Assembly: GCA_017436185.1 (NCBI GenBank)
Contig: JAFSDP010000002.1
Span: 1-44,935, forward strand
Source: Alistipes sp.
Lineage (GTDB): Bacteria; Bacteroidota; Bacteroidia; Bacteroidales; Rikenellaceae
Reading direction: 5' to 3'
DNA length: 44,935 bases
The notes beneath the pieces were generated by a model. It was not told where the DNA came from and searched no databases. It was given only the letters and a program-made list of their open reading frames with translations. A program made the position numbers and the translations under genes. Shown here one piece after another: positions 16,438 through 24,986 of this stretch; the first letter of the stretch is position 1, and each line of letters begins with the position of its first letter.

Positions 16438-18006
16438 ATGAAACGAATTTTACTCCTGCTCATCGCCCTCTGCACCCTCACACCTCTCGTGGCCAAGCAG
16501 CCCCGTCTGGTGGTGCAAATCGTGGTGGGCTCGATGCGTGCCGGCGATTTGGAGCGTTACTCGGCCAACTTCACCGAAGGTGGTTTCCGCCTCCTAATGG
16601 AGCGTGGTGCCTACTACCCCACCGCCGCCTACGATTTTCAACAGACCATCTCCCCCGTCACCCTCTCGACCCTGGCTACGGGCGCTATGCCCTCGATGCA
16701 CGGCGTCATCGGCGACCGTTGGTGGGACTACACCACCGGTATGCCGGTCGATTTGACCGACGGTCGTCGGGGTGCAGGTGGCTACAATCTGGTTGTACCG
16801 ACCCTTGCCGAGACCCTCAAACACCACCACCCCAAGGCCCACGCCGTGTCGCTGGCCCTCGATGCCACCTCGGCCATCGTGATGGGTGGCAAGCAGGGCG
16901 AGGTCTATTGGATTGATGCCGCCGAGTGCGAGTGGGCCTCGTCGCTCTACTACCTCAACTCCACCCCCGAGTGGATTGCACGCAGCAACCGTGAGGGCTA
17001 CAACCTCTCGTACCTGCTGCCCGATTGGCGTCAGTTGCTCGACAAGAAGGCCTACCTCAACACCCGCCACAACGACATCCGCCTCTCCATCGAGGGGAAG
17101 CGTTCAGCGCCCAACCTCAAGCCCCGCCGCATCGATGTACCCCTCTCGGACTACATCACCCGTATGCGTCACACCCCCGCAGGCAACAGCGTGGTGTTGG
17201 GCTTTGCCAAGCAGGCCATTGCCAACTTCGAGTTGGGCAAGGACGAGGTGCCCGACCTGCTGAACATCACCCTCGATGCCTCGCGTTACATCCACCGCAC
17301 CTACGGCCCCGAGTCGATTGAGGTGGAGGATATGTACTACCGTCTGGACAAGGATTTGGCAGACTTTTTGACCTTCCTTCACGCCCAGGTGCCCGCCGAG
17401 GAGTGCGTCGTGGTGCTCACCTCGGATCACGGCACCAGCGCCTCATACGACCTGAACGAAGAGAGCCCCGCCGACCGTTTCAACGTGCAGCAGTTCCGTG
17501 TCATCATCAACGGATTTTTGAACGTACGCTACGGCCAAGGCTCGTGGGTGTTGGGCTACCGTGAGCGAGCCATCTACCTGAACCACAACCTCATCTACGA
17601 GCGCAACCTCAACCTGGAGGAGGTACAGAACGAGGTAGCCATCTTTGCAATGCAGTTCAGCGGTGTTTCGCACGCCCAGGCCGCCACGGCCCTCCGTTCG
17701 AGTTACTTCGGCAGCGGCTATGCCCAGCGAATGCAGCAGAGTTTCTACCCCCGTCGTTCGGGCGACGTGCTGCTCAACCTGGAGCCGGGGCTGATCGAGG
17801 AGGTGGATGGCGTCTATTCCGCCTCGGGCTCGATGTATGGCTACGACCGCCACGTACCCCTCATCCTGCACGGCGACCATATCGGCGCCCGCACGATTCG
17901 TCGTGAGGCCTCGATGACCGACGTAGCCCCCACGCTGGCCCGCCTGATGGGCATCCCTGCCCCCGGAGCCGCCGAGGGTGAAACATTAACAGAAATTGTT
18001 GATTAA
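16438..18006 (+). CDS. Secreted PafA-like alkaline phosphatase family protein, probably inactive
   Basis: This 522-residue protein has a signal peptide (about 1-19) and the overall layout of PafA-type phosphomonoesterases: an N-terminal VVQIVVGSMR block, FTEGGFRLLMERGAYY, HGVIGDRWWD, YRLDKDLADFL, LTSDHG (D330, H331) and YDRHVPLILHG (H472). Aligned by eye to PafA, most active-site residues are changed. The metal ligand D38 is G31, the nucleophile T79 is S72, and D305 and H309 are R283 and R287. N100 is Asp, and the K162/R164 pair is absent. Only the D352/H353 and H486 equivalents remain. It may be a periplasmic pseudoenzyme with a binding or structural role. It heads an operon with sufE. Confidence 0.85.
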   Translation: MKRILLLLIALCTLTPLVAKQPRLVVQIVVGSMRAGDLERYSANFTEGGFRLLMERGAYYPTAAYDFQQTISPVTLSTLATGAMPSMHGVIGDRWWDYTTGMPVDLTDGRRGAGGYNLVVPTLAETLKHHHPKAHAVSLALDATSAIVMGGKQGEVYWIDAAECEWASSLYYLNSTPEWIARSNREGYNLSYLLPDWRQLLDKKAYLNTRHNDIRLSIEGKRSAPNLKPRRIDVPLSDYITRMRHTPAGNSVVLGFAKQAIANFELGKDEVPDLLNITLDASRYIHRTYGPESIEVEDMYYRLDKDLADFLTFLHAQVPAEECVVVLTSDHGTSASYDLNEESPADRFNVQQFRVIINGFLNVRYGQGSWVLGYRERAIYLNHNLIYERNLNLEEVQNEVAIFAMQFSGVSHAQAATALRSSYFGSGYAQRMQQSFYPRRSGDVLLNLEPGLIEEVDGVYSASGSMYGYDRHVPLILHGDHIGARTIRREASMTDVAPTLARLMGIPAPGAAEGETLTEIVD

Positions 18007-18022
18007 CAGAGTTTTTGACGAT

Positions 18023-18442
18023 ATGACAATCGATCCCATTCAAGAGGCCATCATCGAAGAGTTTGCCATCTTCGACGACTGGCTCGACAAATACGACTAC
18101 CTCATCTCGCTGAGCGACCAACTGCCCGCCATCGATCCGGCACACCGCACCGAGGAGTTCCTCATCAGCGGCTGCCAATCGCGCGTGTGGGTCGATGCCC
18201 GCCTCGAAGCGGGGCGTGTGCGCTACTCGGCCGACAGCGACGCCATCATCACCAAGGGCATTATTTCGCTCCTGATTCGTGTGATGGACAACCGCACTCC
18301 GCAGCAAATCATCGATACCGAGCTCTACTTCATCGAGCGCATCGGCCTGCAGGCCAACCTCTCGCCCACCCGTGCCAACGGACTGCTCTCGATGATCAAG
18401 CAGATGCGTCTCTACGCCCTTGCGTTTAACCAACAAGCCTAA
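18023..18442 (+). CDS. sufE: SufE-like sulfur acceptor protein
   Basis: SufE proteins accept sulfur from the cysteine desulfurase SufS and pass it on for Fe-S cluster assembly. This 139-residue protein has the expected Cys in GCQSRVWV, the RTEEFLISGC context and the C-terminal GLQANLSPTRANGL segment typical of SufE. The ATG at 18023 is preferred over an upstream TTG. It lies 16 bases after the phosphatase-like gene and five bases before a SufT-like gene. sufS and sufBCD are not in the window. Confidence 0.94.
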   Translation: MTIDPIQEAIIEEFAIFDDWLDKYDYLISLSDQLPAIDPAHRTEEFLISGCQSRVWVDARLEAGRVRYSADSDAIITKGIISLLIRVMDNRTPQQIIDTELYFIERIGLQANLSPTRANGLLSMIKQMRLYALAFNQQA

Positions 18443-18447
18443 AAATT

Positions 18448-18771
18448 ATGATGAGCCCCGAAGAGATTTTAGAGGTGGAACGGGACATTGTCCTGACCCT
18501 GAAAAACATCTACGACCCCGAGATACCGGTCAATATCTATGACCTGGGCTTGATCTACGAAATCGACTATACGCCCGACGGCATAGCGACCATTCGTATG
18601 ACTCTCACCGCCCCCAACTGCCCGATGGCCGATATGCTGGTCGAGGATGTCTATACGCAGGTGGGCAAGGTAAACCACGTGCTGAAGGTGGAGGTGATTC
18701 TGACCTTCGAGCCGGCGTGGGACAAGAGTATGATGAGCGAGGAGGCCCTGCTCGAGCTCAACCTCTTCTAA
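18448..18771 (+). CDS. SufT-like (MIP18/DUF59) Fe-S assembly protein
   Basis: This 107-residue DUF59 protein helps Fe-S cluster maturation in related systems. The core DPEIPVNIYDLGLIYEI motif and the TAPNCPMADMLVEDV segment with its conserved Cys are both present, and the protein ends in EPAWDKSMMSEEAL-type sequence that is also typical of the family. It sits directly after sufE (five-base gap), which supports a joint role. A phenylacetate-oxygenase PaaD-like role is possible for the family but has no support here. Confidence 0.92.
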   Translation: MMSPEEILEVERDIVLTLKNIYDPEIPVNIYDLGLIYEIDYTPDGIATIRMTLTAPNCPMADMLVEDVYTQVGKVNHVLKVEVILTFEPAWDKSMMSEEALLELNLF

Positions 18772-18783
18772 CCCCGACTCGCT

Positions 18784-19749
18784 ATGGCCACCCGACGTGC
18801 AGCGCTTCTCGAACGCCTCGAGGCGAGTGCCCGAGCCGGACTGCCGGCTTGCGGCGGGTGGATTGCATCCAAAGATGCGACCCGATTTACCTTTCTGTGC
18901 AGCGACCTGATGCGGGAGCGAGCCCAATACAAACTGCACATCATCGACCAACTGCTCGACGAGAACTACGGCAACTGGAACGAGACCTTCTACAACCTCT
19001 ACTTCCGTACGCTGGGCGATAAGAAAAACCAAGAGGCATTCTTGGAACTCTCTCGCCGTGTAAGTTACAAAAACATTCTGCGTGAGCGACTTACACCCAA
19101 CGCCATCGAGGCGATGCTGCTGGGTGCTTCGGGACTGTTGGAGCTTTATCCCGAGGACCGTTACGTCGCCCTTCTCAAACAAGAGTTCCGCCACCTCTCG
19201 GCCAAATACGACATCGAGCCGATGTCGGTCGAGCAATGGAATCTGCACGAAATCCGCCCTGCCAACCACCCCGTGTTGCGCCTTTCGCAAGCCGCCGCCT
19301 TCTTTCTGCAAGACGATTTTCTGATGGACCGCATCCTGCGTTGCCGCACCGAGGAGGATATCCACGCCCTCTTCTGCATCGAGAGCGGCCACTATTGGCA
19401 CACCCACTACACCCCGGGTGCCGAGAGCGAGGAACGCCCCAAACGACTCGGCCACTTCAAAGCAAGTATGATTGGCATCAACCTGGTGGCCACGTTGCAG
19501 TTGGCCTACAGCCTGAAGATGGGCAAGGAGGAGCTTTACGAACAGGCCATCAACCTGCTCGAGCGAATGAAACCCGAGGACAACCGCTACATCCGCCTCT
19601 GGCAATCGATGGGTGTACGCCCGCGCGATGCCGCCCAGACGCAGGCCCTGCTGCAACTTTCGACCGTCTATTGTGCTGCCGCTCGCTGTAAAGAGTGTCC
19701 CATCGCACAACGAATGATGATGGAATTGGAATTAAAAATGAAAGATTAA
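18784..19749 (+). CDS. DUF2851 family protein, short form
   Basis: This 321-residue protein resembles the Bacteroidetes DUF2851 family: WNETFYNLYFRTLGDKKNQEAF, IEAMLLGASGLL, an LHEIRPANHPVLRLSQAA block and a C-terminal C-x-x-C pair (CKECPIAQR). Function is unknown. Family members as I remember them are about 420 residues, so an N-terminal segment may be missing or the start may be misplaced. The last codons (ELELKMKD and stop) lie in an AT-rich inverted repeat, so the C-terminal tail is probably acquired sequence. It lies 12 bases after the SufT-like gene. Confidence 0.75.
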   Translation: MATRRAALLERLEASARAGLPACGGWIASKDATRFTFLCSDLMRERAQYKLHIIDQLLDENYGNWNETFYNLYFRTLGDKKNQEAFLELSRRVSYKNILRERLTPNAIEAMLLGASGLLELYPEDRYVALLKQEFRHLSAKYDIEPMSVEQWNLHEIRPANHPVLRLSQAAAFFLQDDFLMDRILRCRTEEDIHALFCIESGHYWHTHYTPGAESEERPKRLGHFKASMIGINLVATLQLAYSLKMGKEELYEQAINLLERMKPEDNRYIRLWQSMGVRPRDAAQTQALLQLSTVYCAAARCKECPIAQRMMMELELKMKD

Positions 19750-19761
19750 AAATTAAAAATT

Positions 19762-19796
19762 GGGGTTGTAGCGTTGGCTGCGACCCCATTTTCTTT
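19762..19796 (+). terminator. Terminator of the sufE/DUF2851 operon
   Basis: An 11-bp stem (19762-19772 with 19777-19787, two G-U pairs, four-base loop) is followed by a T-rich run. It lies 12 bases after the DUF2851 stop codon, inside the inverted-repeat element. Confidence 0.75.
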
Positions 19797-19910
19797 GTGA
19801 TTTTTGGGGTTAATAAGGTCGCTATAGGTCTTTATGGTCGCAATGAGTCACTACAGGGATTAGGTCAGCTCCTTATAACGCCCCATAGGCCTTATAGGTC
19901 TTGATAGGCT

Positions 19911-19930
19911 GGGTTACATTTTTGTAACCC
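19911..19930. repeat. Perfect hairpin in the intergenic element
   Basis: GGGTTACA (19911-19918) pairs with TGTAACCC (19923-19930) around a four-T loop. There is no T-tract after it, so a terminator role is unlikely. It could be a protein-binding operator or part of the repeat element. Confidence 0.6.
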
Positions 19931-20009
19931 GTGCTGCAAAGGTGTATCGCGCAGCCCAAAAGAATCTTTAATTTTTAATCTTTAATTTTTAATTTCAAAG
20001 AAAAAGCGC

Positions 20010-20017
20010 TATCTTTG
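20010..20017 (+). promoter_or_regulatory. Putative -7 element for secA
   Basis: TATCTTTG matches TAnnTTTG, 41 bases before the secA ATG. The position where a TTTG -33 box would be expected lies in the AT-rich inverted repeat and lacks the G. Confidence 0.6.
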
Positions 20018-20058
20018 AAGGATTTATAGCCCTAAAAAAGCAAAACACAACACACAAT

Positions 20059-23000
20059 ATGGACATTTTAGCAAGTCTTATTAAACTTATTTTCGGCTCG
20101 AAAGCCGACAAAGACCGCAAGGAGATTGAGCCTTATGTACAGAAAATCAAGGCGATATATCCTTCGATCACCACCCTTACGAACGATGAGTTGCGTGGTC
20201 GCAGTGCGGCCCTGATGCAGCGCATCGCCGACTTCATTGCCGCTGACGAGCAGCACGTTGCCGAGCTGAAGGTTATCCTCGAAAAGCCCGAAACCGAGCT
20301 TGCGGAGAAGGAGAAGCTCTCGAAGGAGATCGACCGCACCGTCAAGCTCATCGACGAGAAGATCGAGCAGGTGTTGGACGAGATTCTGCCCGAGGCCTTC
20401 GCCATTATGAAGGATACAGCCCGCCGTTTTGCCGAGAACGAGACGGTGGTTGTAACGGCCAACGAGTTCGACCGCAACCTGGCCGCCCAGAAGGAGTTTG
20501 TCACCATCGAGGGAGACAAGGCCATCTACCAAAACCACTGGTTGGCAGGCGGTAACGACCTGAAGTGGGATATGGTCCACTACGACGTACAGCTCTTTGG
20601 CGGTGTGGTACTGCACAAGGGTAAGATTGCAGAGATGGCCACGGGTGAGGGTAAAACGCTGGTGGCTACGCTGCCCGTATTCCTCAACGCCCTGGCCCGC
20701 AAGGGTGTACACGTAGTGACGGTGAACAACTATCTGGCTAAGCGTGACTCGGAGTGGATGGGCCCGATGTACCAATTCCACGGTCTGTCGGTGGCCTGCA
20801 TCGACGAGACCCAGCCCAACTCGGAGGAGCGTCGTCGTGCCTATATGGCCGACATCACCTTCGGTACGAACAACGAGTACGGCTTCGACTACCTGCGTGA
20901 CAATATGGCCTCGTCGCCCGCCGACTTGGTGCAGCGCAAGCACCACTACGCCATTGTCGATGAGGTCGATTCGGTGCTCATTGACGATGCCCGTACGCCG
21001 CTTATCATCTCGGGTCCCGTGCCCAAGGGCGAAGATCAGCTCTTCGAGGAGTATCGTCCCGCCATCGACCACCTCTACTCGCTGCAGCGCAATATGGTCA
21101 CCAACCTCTTGGCCGAGGCCCGTCAGTTGATTGCCGACGGCAACGAGGTGGATGGCGGTATCAAGCTCTACCGCACGCACAAGGGTCTGCCGAAGTACAA
21201 GCCGCTCATCAAGTTCCTTTCGGAGCAGGGCGTGAAGGTGCTGATGCAGAAGACCGAGAACATCTATATGCAGGACAACAACCGTCGTATGCACGAGATT
21301 ACGGACGATCTGTACTTCGTCATCGACGAGAAGATGAACACCGTAGAGCTGACCGACAAGGGTCACGAGACCCTCTCGGCCTACTTCCAGGAGGAGGGCT
21401 TCTTCGTGCTGCCCGACATCGGCTCGGAGGTGGCCGAGTTGGAGAAGCAGCAGCTTTCGGCCGAGGAGTTGGCCGAGAAGCGTGCCGCCCTGATTAACGA
21501 GTACTCCATCAAGTCGGAGCGTGTGCACACCATCATCCAGCTCTTGAAGGCCTATGCGATGTTCGAGAAGGATATCGAGTATGTGGTGATGGACAACAAG
21601 GTGAAGATTGTCGATGAGCAGACGGGCCGTATCTTGGAGGGTCGTCGCTACTCGGACGGCCTGCACCAGGCCATCGAGGCCAAGGAGCGTGTGAAGGTCG
21701 AGGCCGCCACGCAGACCTTCGCCACCATTACGCTGCAGAACTACTTCCGTATGTACCACAAGCTGGCCGGTATGACCGGTACGGCCGAGACCGAGGCATC
21801 GGAGTTCTGGAGCATCTACAAGCTCGATGTGGTGGTCATCCCCACCAACCGCCCCATCCTGCGTGACGACCGTGAGGACCTGCTCTACAAAACCAAGCGT
21901 GAGAAGTACAACGCCGTCATCGACGAGATCACCCGCCTCGTGGAGGAGGGTCGTCCCGTGCTGGTGGGTACCACCTCGGTGGAGATTTCGGAGTTGTTGA
22001 GCCGTATGCTGCGTATGCGCGGCATCAAGCATAACGTACTGAATGCCAAGCAGCACGCCTTGGAGGCCCAGGTGGTTGCCGAGGCCGGTCGCAAGGGTCA
22101 GGTAACCATTGCCACCAATATGGCCGGTCGTGGTACCGATATCAAGCTCTCGCCCGAGGTGAAGGAGGCCGGCGGTCTGGCCATCATCGGCACGGAGCGT
22201 CACGACAGCCGTCGTGTGGACCGTCAGTTGCGTGGTCGTTCGGGTCGTCAGGGTGACCCGGGTTCGTCGCAGTTCTTCGTCTCGCTGGAGGATGACCTGC
22301 TGCGTCTCTTCGGCTCGGGCCGCATCGCCACGATGATGGACCGTATGGGCCACAAGGAGGGCGAGGTGATTCAGGCCGGTATGATGACCAAGGCCATCGA
22401 GCGTGCCCAGAAGAAGGTCGAGGAGAACCACTTCGGTACCCGTAAGCGTCTGCTGGAGTACGACGATGTGATGAACTCGCAGCGTGAGGTGATCTATGCC
22501 CGTCGTCGCAATGCCCTCTATGGCGAGCGTCTGGAGATCGACCTGAACAACATTATGTACGACTACGCCGAGAACTTCCTCGAGACGCACGAGGGTGCCC
22601 CCTACGAGGACGTGAAGTTCGAGCTGATTCGCGAGGTGGCCGTCGAGCCTACGTTCGACGAGGCCGGCTACGAGAAGATGAAGCGTGAGGAGCTGGTGGA
22701 GTGGATCGTCAAGGACATCAAGGCGACGATGGCCCGTCGTGGCAAGGCGATTGCCGACATCGTACGTCCGACGATGGAGAAGATCTACGAGGAGCGCAAG
22801 GATCAGCTCGACATCACGATGCGCTTCCCCATCACCAACGGCTACCTGGGCTACAACGTACCGGTCAATCTGCTGCGTTGCAAGGAGACGGACGGTGCCG
22901 AGATCTACCGTGTATTCTCCAAGATTGTGATGTTCACGACCATCGACGACGCTTGGCGTGAGCACCTGCGTGAGATGGACGACCTGCGCCAGAGCGTGCA

Positions 23001-23343
23001 GAACGCCACCTACGAGCAGAAAGACCCGCTCTTGATCTACAAGTTCGAGTCGTTTGGTCTGTTCCAGAAGATGCTGCTGAAGGTGAACCGCGAGACGCTG
23101 TCGATTCTCTGCAAGGCCTACATTCCGGTCGATGACCGTTCGCAGCAGCGCCGTGAGCAGCAGCGTGCTAAGGTCGATGTAAATAAGTTGCAGGCCTCGC
23201 GTATGCAGGCTGCCGCACAGGCCGGTCAGGGCGAGAAGTCGAAGCCGATGCCCATCCACGTCGAGAAGAAGGTGGGCCGCAACGACCCCTGCCCCTGCGG
23301 CTCGGGCAAGAAGTACAAGAACTGCCACGGCAGAGGCTTGTAA
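20059..23343 (+). CDS. secA: Preprotein translocase ATPase SecA
   Basis: ATP-driven motor that pushes proteins through SecYEG. The 1094-residue protein is longer than E. coli SecA (901), as usual in Bacteroidetes because of an insertion in the first nucleotide-binding domain. It has Walker [11 protein letters not shown] (about 193-202), the DEVD box (301-304), [14 protein letters not shown] and the [13 protein letters not shown] motif VI. The C-terminal zinc finger [13 protein letters not shown] binds SecB or ribosomes in other species. dCMP deaminase follows after 32 bases. Confidence 0.98.
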   Translation: MDILASLIKLIFGSKADKDRKEIEPYVQKIKAIYPSITTLTNDELRGRSAALMQRIADFIAADEQHVAELKVILEKPETELAEKEKLSKEIDRTVKLIDEKIEQVLDEILPEAFAIMKDTARRFAENETVVVTANEFDRNLAAQKEFVTIEGDKAIYQNHWLAGGNDLKWDMVHYDVQLFGGVVLHKGKIAEMATGEGKTLVATLPVFLNALARKGVHVVTVNNYLAKRDSEWMGPMYQFHGLSVACIDETQPNSEERRRAYMADITFGTNNEYGFDYLRDNMASSPADLVQRKHHYAIVDEVDSVLIDDARTPLIISGPVPKGEDQLFEEYRPAIDHLYSLQRNMVTNLLAEARQLIADGNEVDGGIKLYRTHKGLPKYKPLIKFLSEQGVKVLMQKTENIYMQDNNRRMHEITDDLYFVIDEKMNTVELTDKGHETLSAYFQEEGFFVLPDIGSEVAELEKQQLSAEELAEKRAALINEYSIKSERVHTIIQLLKAYAMFEKDIEYVVMDNKVKIVDEQTGRILEGRRYSDGLHQAIEAKERVKVEAATQTFATITLQNYFRMYHKLAGMTGTAETEASEFWSIYKLDVVVIPTNRPILRDDREDLLYKTKREKYNAVIDEITRLVEEGRPVLVGTTSVEISELLSRMLRMRGIKHNVLNAKQHALEAQVVAEAGRKGQVTIATNMAGRGTDIKLSPEVKEAGGLAIIGTERHDSRRVDRQLRGRSGRQGDPGSSQFFVSLEDDLLRLFGSGRIATMMDRMGHKEGEVIQAGMMTKAIERAQKKVEENHFGTRKRLLEYDDVMNSQREVIYARRRNALYGERLEIDLNNIMYDYAENFLETHEGAPYEDVKFELIREVAVEPTFDEAGYEKMKREELVEWIVKDIKATMARRGKAIADIVRPTMEKIYEERKDQLDITMRFPITNGYLGYNVPVNLLRCKETDGAEIYRVFSKIVMFTTIDDAWREHLREMDDLRQSVQNATYEQKDPLLIYKFESFGLFQKMLLKVNRETLSILCKAYIPVDDRSQQRREQQRAKVDVNKLQASRMQAAAQAGQGEKSKPMPIHVEKKVGRNDPCPCGSGKKYKNCHGRGL

Positions 23344-23375
23344 ACCAAATTAGCAAACCAAACAAAGGCAAAAAG

Positions 23376-23807
23376 ATGGGTTACGCAGAAGAGAAACAGC
23401 GACAGCTGGACATCCGCTACCTGAAGATGGCACGCATCTGGGCCGAGAACTCCTATTGCGTGCGTCGCAAGGTGGGCGCACTGATTGTCAAGGATAAGAT
23501 GATCATTTCGGATGGCTACAACGGTACCCCTTCGGGCTTCGAGAACATCTGCGAAGACGAGGATAACCGCACGAAAGCCTATGTGCTGCACGCCGAGGCC
23601 AACGCCATCACCAAGGTGGCCAAGTCGGCCAACAACTGCGATGGTTCGACCCTCTACATCACCGCCGCCCCCTGCATCGAGTGCTCGAAACTGATTATTC
23701 AGGCGGGCATCAAGCGGGTGGTCTATGGCGAGGAGTACCGCTCGGAGGAGGGCATCAACCTCCTAAAGCGAGTCGGCATCGAGTGCATCTACCTGCCCAT
23801 CGAATAA
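23376..23807 (+). CDS. Deoxycytidylate (dCMP) deaminase
   Basis: Zinc enzyme that converts dCMP to dUMP for dTMP synthesis. The 143-residue protein has the zinc-binding HAEANAI (His and catalytic Glu) and PCIECSK (two Cys) motifs, plus the substrate-contact segment GYNGTPSGFEN typical of dCMP rather than cytidine deaminases. Cytoplasmic. It lies between secA and an SDR gene with short gaps, probably as one transcript. Confidence 0.93.
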   Translation: MGYAEEKQRQLDIRYLKMARIWAENSYCVRRKVGALIVKDKMIISDGYNGTPSGFENICEDEDNRTKAYVLHAEANAITKVAKSANNCDGSTLYITAAPCIECSKLIIQAGIKRVVYGEEYRSEEGINLLKRVGIECIYLPIE

Positions 23808-23818
23808 CTGCGAAACGA

Positions 23819-24544
23819 ATGAAACGTATCGTCATCATCGGAGCGACCTCGGGCATTGGGCTGGAGGTCGCCCGTCTTTTTTTGAAGGCGGGCTGGATGG
23901 TGGGCGCCGCTGCCCGCCGTGAGGAGCTGTTGGAGGCATTGCGAATGGAGGCCCCTTTGCAGGTCGTCACCCGTCGCATCGACATCAACGACACGAAGGC
24001 AGACGAGGAACTGCGCTCGCTCATCGAGGAGTTGGGCGGCGTGGATATCTACCTCCACGCCTCGGGCATCGGCTACTACAACCCGACGCTTGATTCCGAG
24101 AAGGAGCTCTCCACCGCCACAACCAACGGCGTGGGCTTTGTTCGGATGGTCCGCACGGCCTACGACTATATGGCCTCGCACGGCGGAGGACGATTGGCCG
24201 CCATCTCGTCGATTGCCGGCACGAAAGGGCTGGGAATGGCTCCCGCCTACTCGGCCACGAAGCGGATGCAGAACTGCTACCTCGACGCCCTGGCGCAACA
24301 CGCCCGCATGGAGAAGACGGGGGTCAAGATTACCGACATCCGCCCGGGTTTTGTCCGTACGTCCCTCTTGGCCGACCGTCCCTACCCGTTGTTGATGGAG
24401 GTTGAGCCGGTGGCACGTGCCATCTACCGAGCCCTTATGAAGGGGCGTCGCAGGGTCGTCATCGACACACGCTACCGCCTTTTGGTGGCCCTTTGGCGCC
24501 TGATTCCCCAATGGCTCTGGGAACACCTACCCATCAAGAACTAG
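23819..24544 (+). CDS. Short-chain dehydrogenase/reductase
   Basis: This 241-residue SDR has the cofactor motif GATSGIGLE near the N-terminus, catalytic Ser in AAISSIAG, and the YxxxK pair in AYSATKR. After the active site comes a IRPGFVRTSL segment. The usual NAG segment reads ASGIG. The substrate cannot be told from sequence. The C-terminal half ends in a hydrophobic, tryptophan-rich stretch (LLVALWRLIPQWLWEHL) that could associate with membrane. The start at 23819 gives MKRIVIIGATSGIG; it follows the deaminase by 11 bases and is closed by a terminator. Confidence 0.9.
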   Translation: MKRIVIIGATSGIGLEVARLFLKAGWMVGAAARREELLEALRMEAPLQVVTRRIDINDTKADEELRSLIEELGGVDIYLHASGIGYYNPTLDSEKELSTATTNGVGFVRMVRTAYDYMASHGGGRLAAISSIAGTKGLGMAPAYSATKRMQNCYLDALAQHARMEKTGVKITDIRPGFVRTSLLADRPYPLLMEVEPVARAIYRALMKGRRRVVIDTRYRLLVALWRLIPQWLWEHLPIKN

Positions 24545-24545
24545 C

Positions 24546-24577
24546 AAAAAGAGGAGATTCGGTCTCCTCTTTTTTTA
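24546..24577 (+). terminator. Terminator after the SDR gene
   Basis: A 7-bp stem (24551-24557 with 24563-24569, TTCGG-type loop) is followed by eight T. It ends the secA-deaminase-SDR unit. The following 24578-24682 holds no recognised promoter box. Confidence 0.85.
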
Positions 24578-24682
24578 TATCTACCGATTGCGTGATAGAA
24601 TCACCCTGCGTCACCACTCTTTATTTACAAAAGAGCAAGACGCACGAAGCTGTAAGAGTGCGAGGAAAAATACACCAAGAGA

Positions 24683-24895
24683 ATGGGATATTTTGTACAG
24701 TGCCCTACTTGTGGTAACACCACCGAGGGAGACAAGATTATGAGATGTAGCTGCGGACACGTTTCGTGCGATCGCTGCAAAAGCAATCCGGGGTTTATGG
24801 ACAACTCACAATGCCCCGTATGCGGCAACCGTTGGTACGGCGGTGACCGCCCGATGGTACTCCTGGGTGAGATTCGCCCGCTGAACCGCGACTAA
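24683..24895 (+). CDS. Small four-knuckle zinc-ribbon protein
   Basis: This 70-residue protein has four Cys pairs: CPTC, CSC, CDRC and CPVC. This spacing suggests two zinc ribbons or one treble-clef/RING-like fold. There is no signal peptide or membrane segment, so it is probably cytoplasmic. I do not know its partner. It stands alone between two hairpin terminators with similar stems, so it should have its own promoter, but I could not identify one. Good Cys pattern and length make it a likely real gene. Confidence 0.7.
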   Translation: MGYFVQCPTCGNTTEGDKIMRCSCGHVSCDRCKSNPGFMDNSQCPVCGNRWYGGDRPMVLLGEIRPLNRD

Positions 24896-24934
24896 AGGCG
24901 GTCCGAGTGCTCGACAAGAGAGACACCCCACACA

Positions 24935-24970
24935 AAAAGAGGAGAGCATTTTGCTCTCCTCTTGCTTTTT
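24935..24970. terminator. Bidirectional terminator between zinc-ribbon gene and ssb
   Basis: A stem of about 12 bp (24937-24948 with 24952-24963) has an A-run before it and a T-run after it. It serves the zinc-ribbon gene on plus and the lpxK-pnp-ssb unit on minus. Confidence 0.8.
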
Positions 24971-24986
24971 TATCACGCCACCACGA

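Larger units (their letters stand above)
19729..19995. repeat. MITE-like element with 33-bp terminal inverted repeats
   Basis: The ends 19729-19761 and 19963-19995 are inverted copies that match at 30 of 33 positions. Between them are a terminator-like hairpin (19762-19787), several copies of a 9-base motif close to nnATAGGTC (19812-19909) and a perfect 8-bp hairpin (19911-19918 with 19923-19930). No coding sequence fits. It accounts for almost all of the 309-base gap between the DUF2851 gene and secA, overlaps the 3' end of the former and ends 14 bases before the secA -7 box. No target duplication is visible. Confidence 0.65.

Noticed and set aside
20068..23328. 1,086-codon open frame antisense to secA
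   Set aside because: It mirrors the codons of secA. Strong codon bias avoids TTA, CTA and TCA, which would be stops on the other strand. The translation is low complexity and matches nothing.
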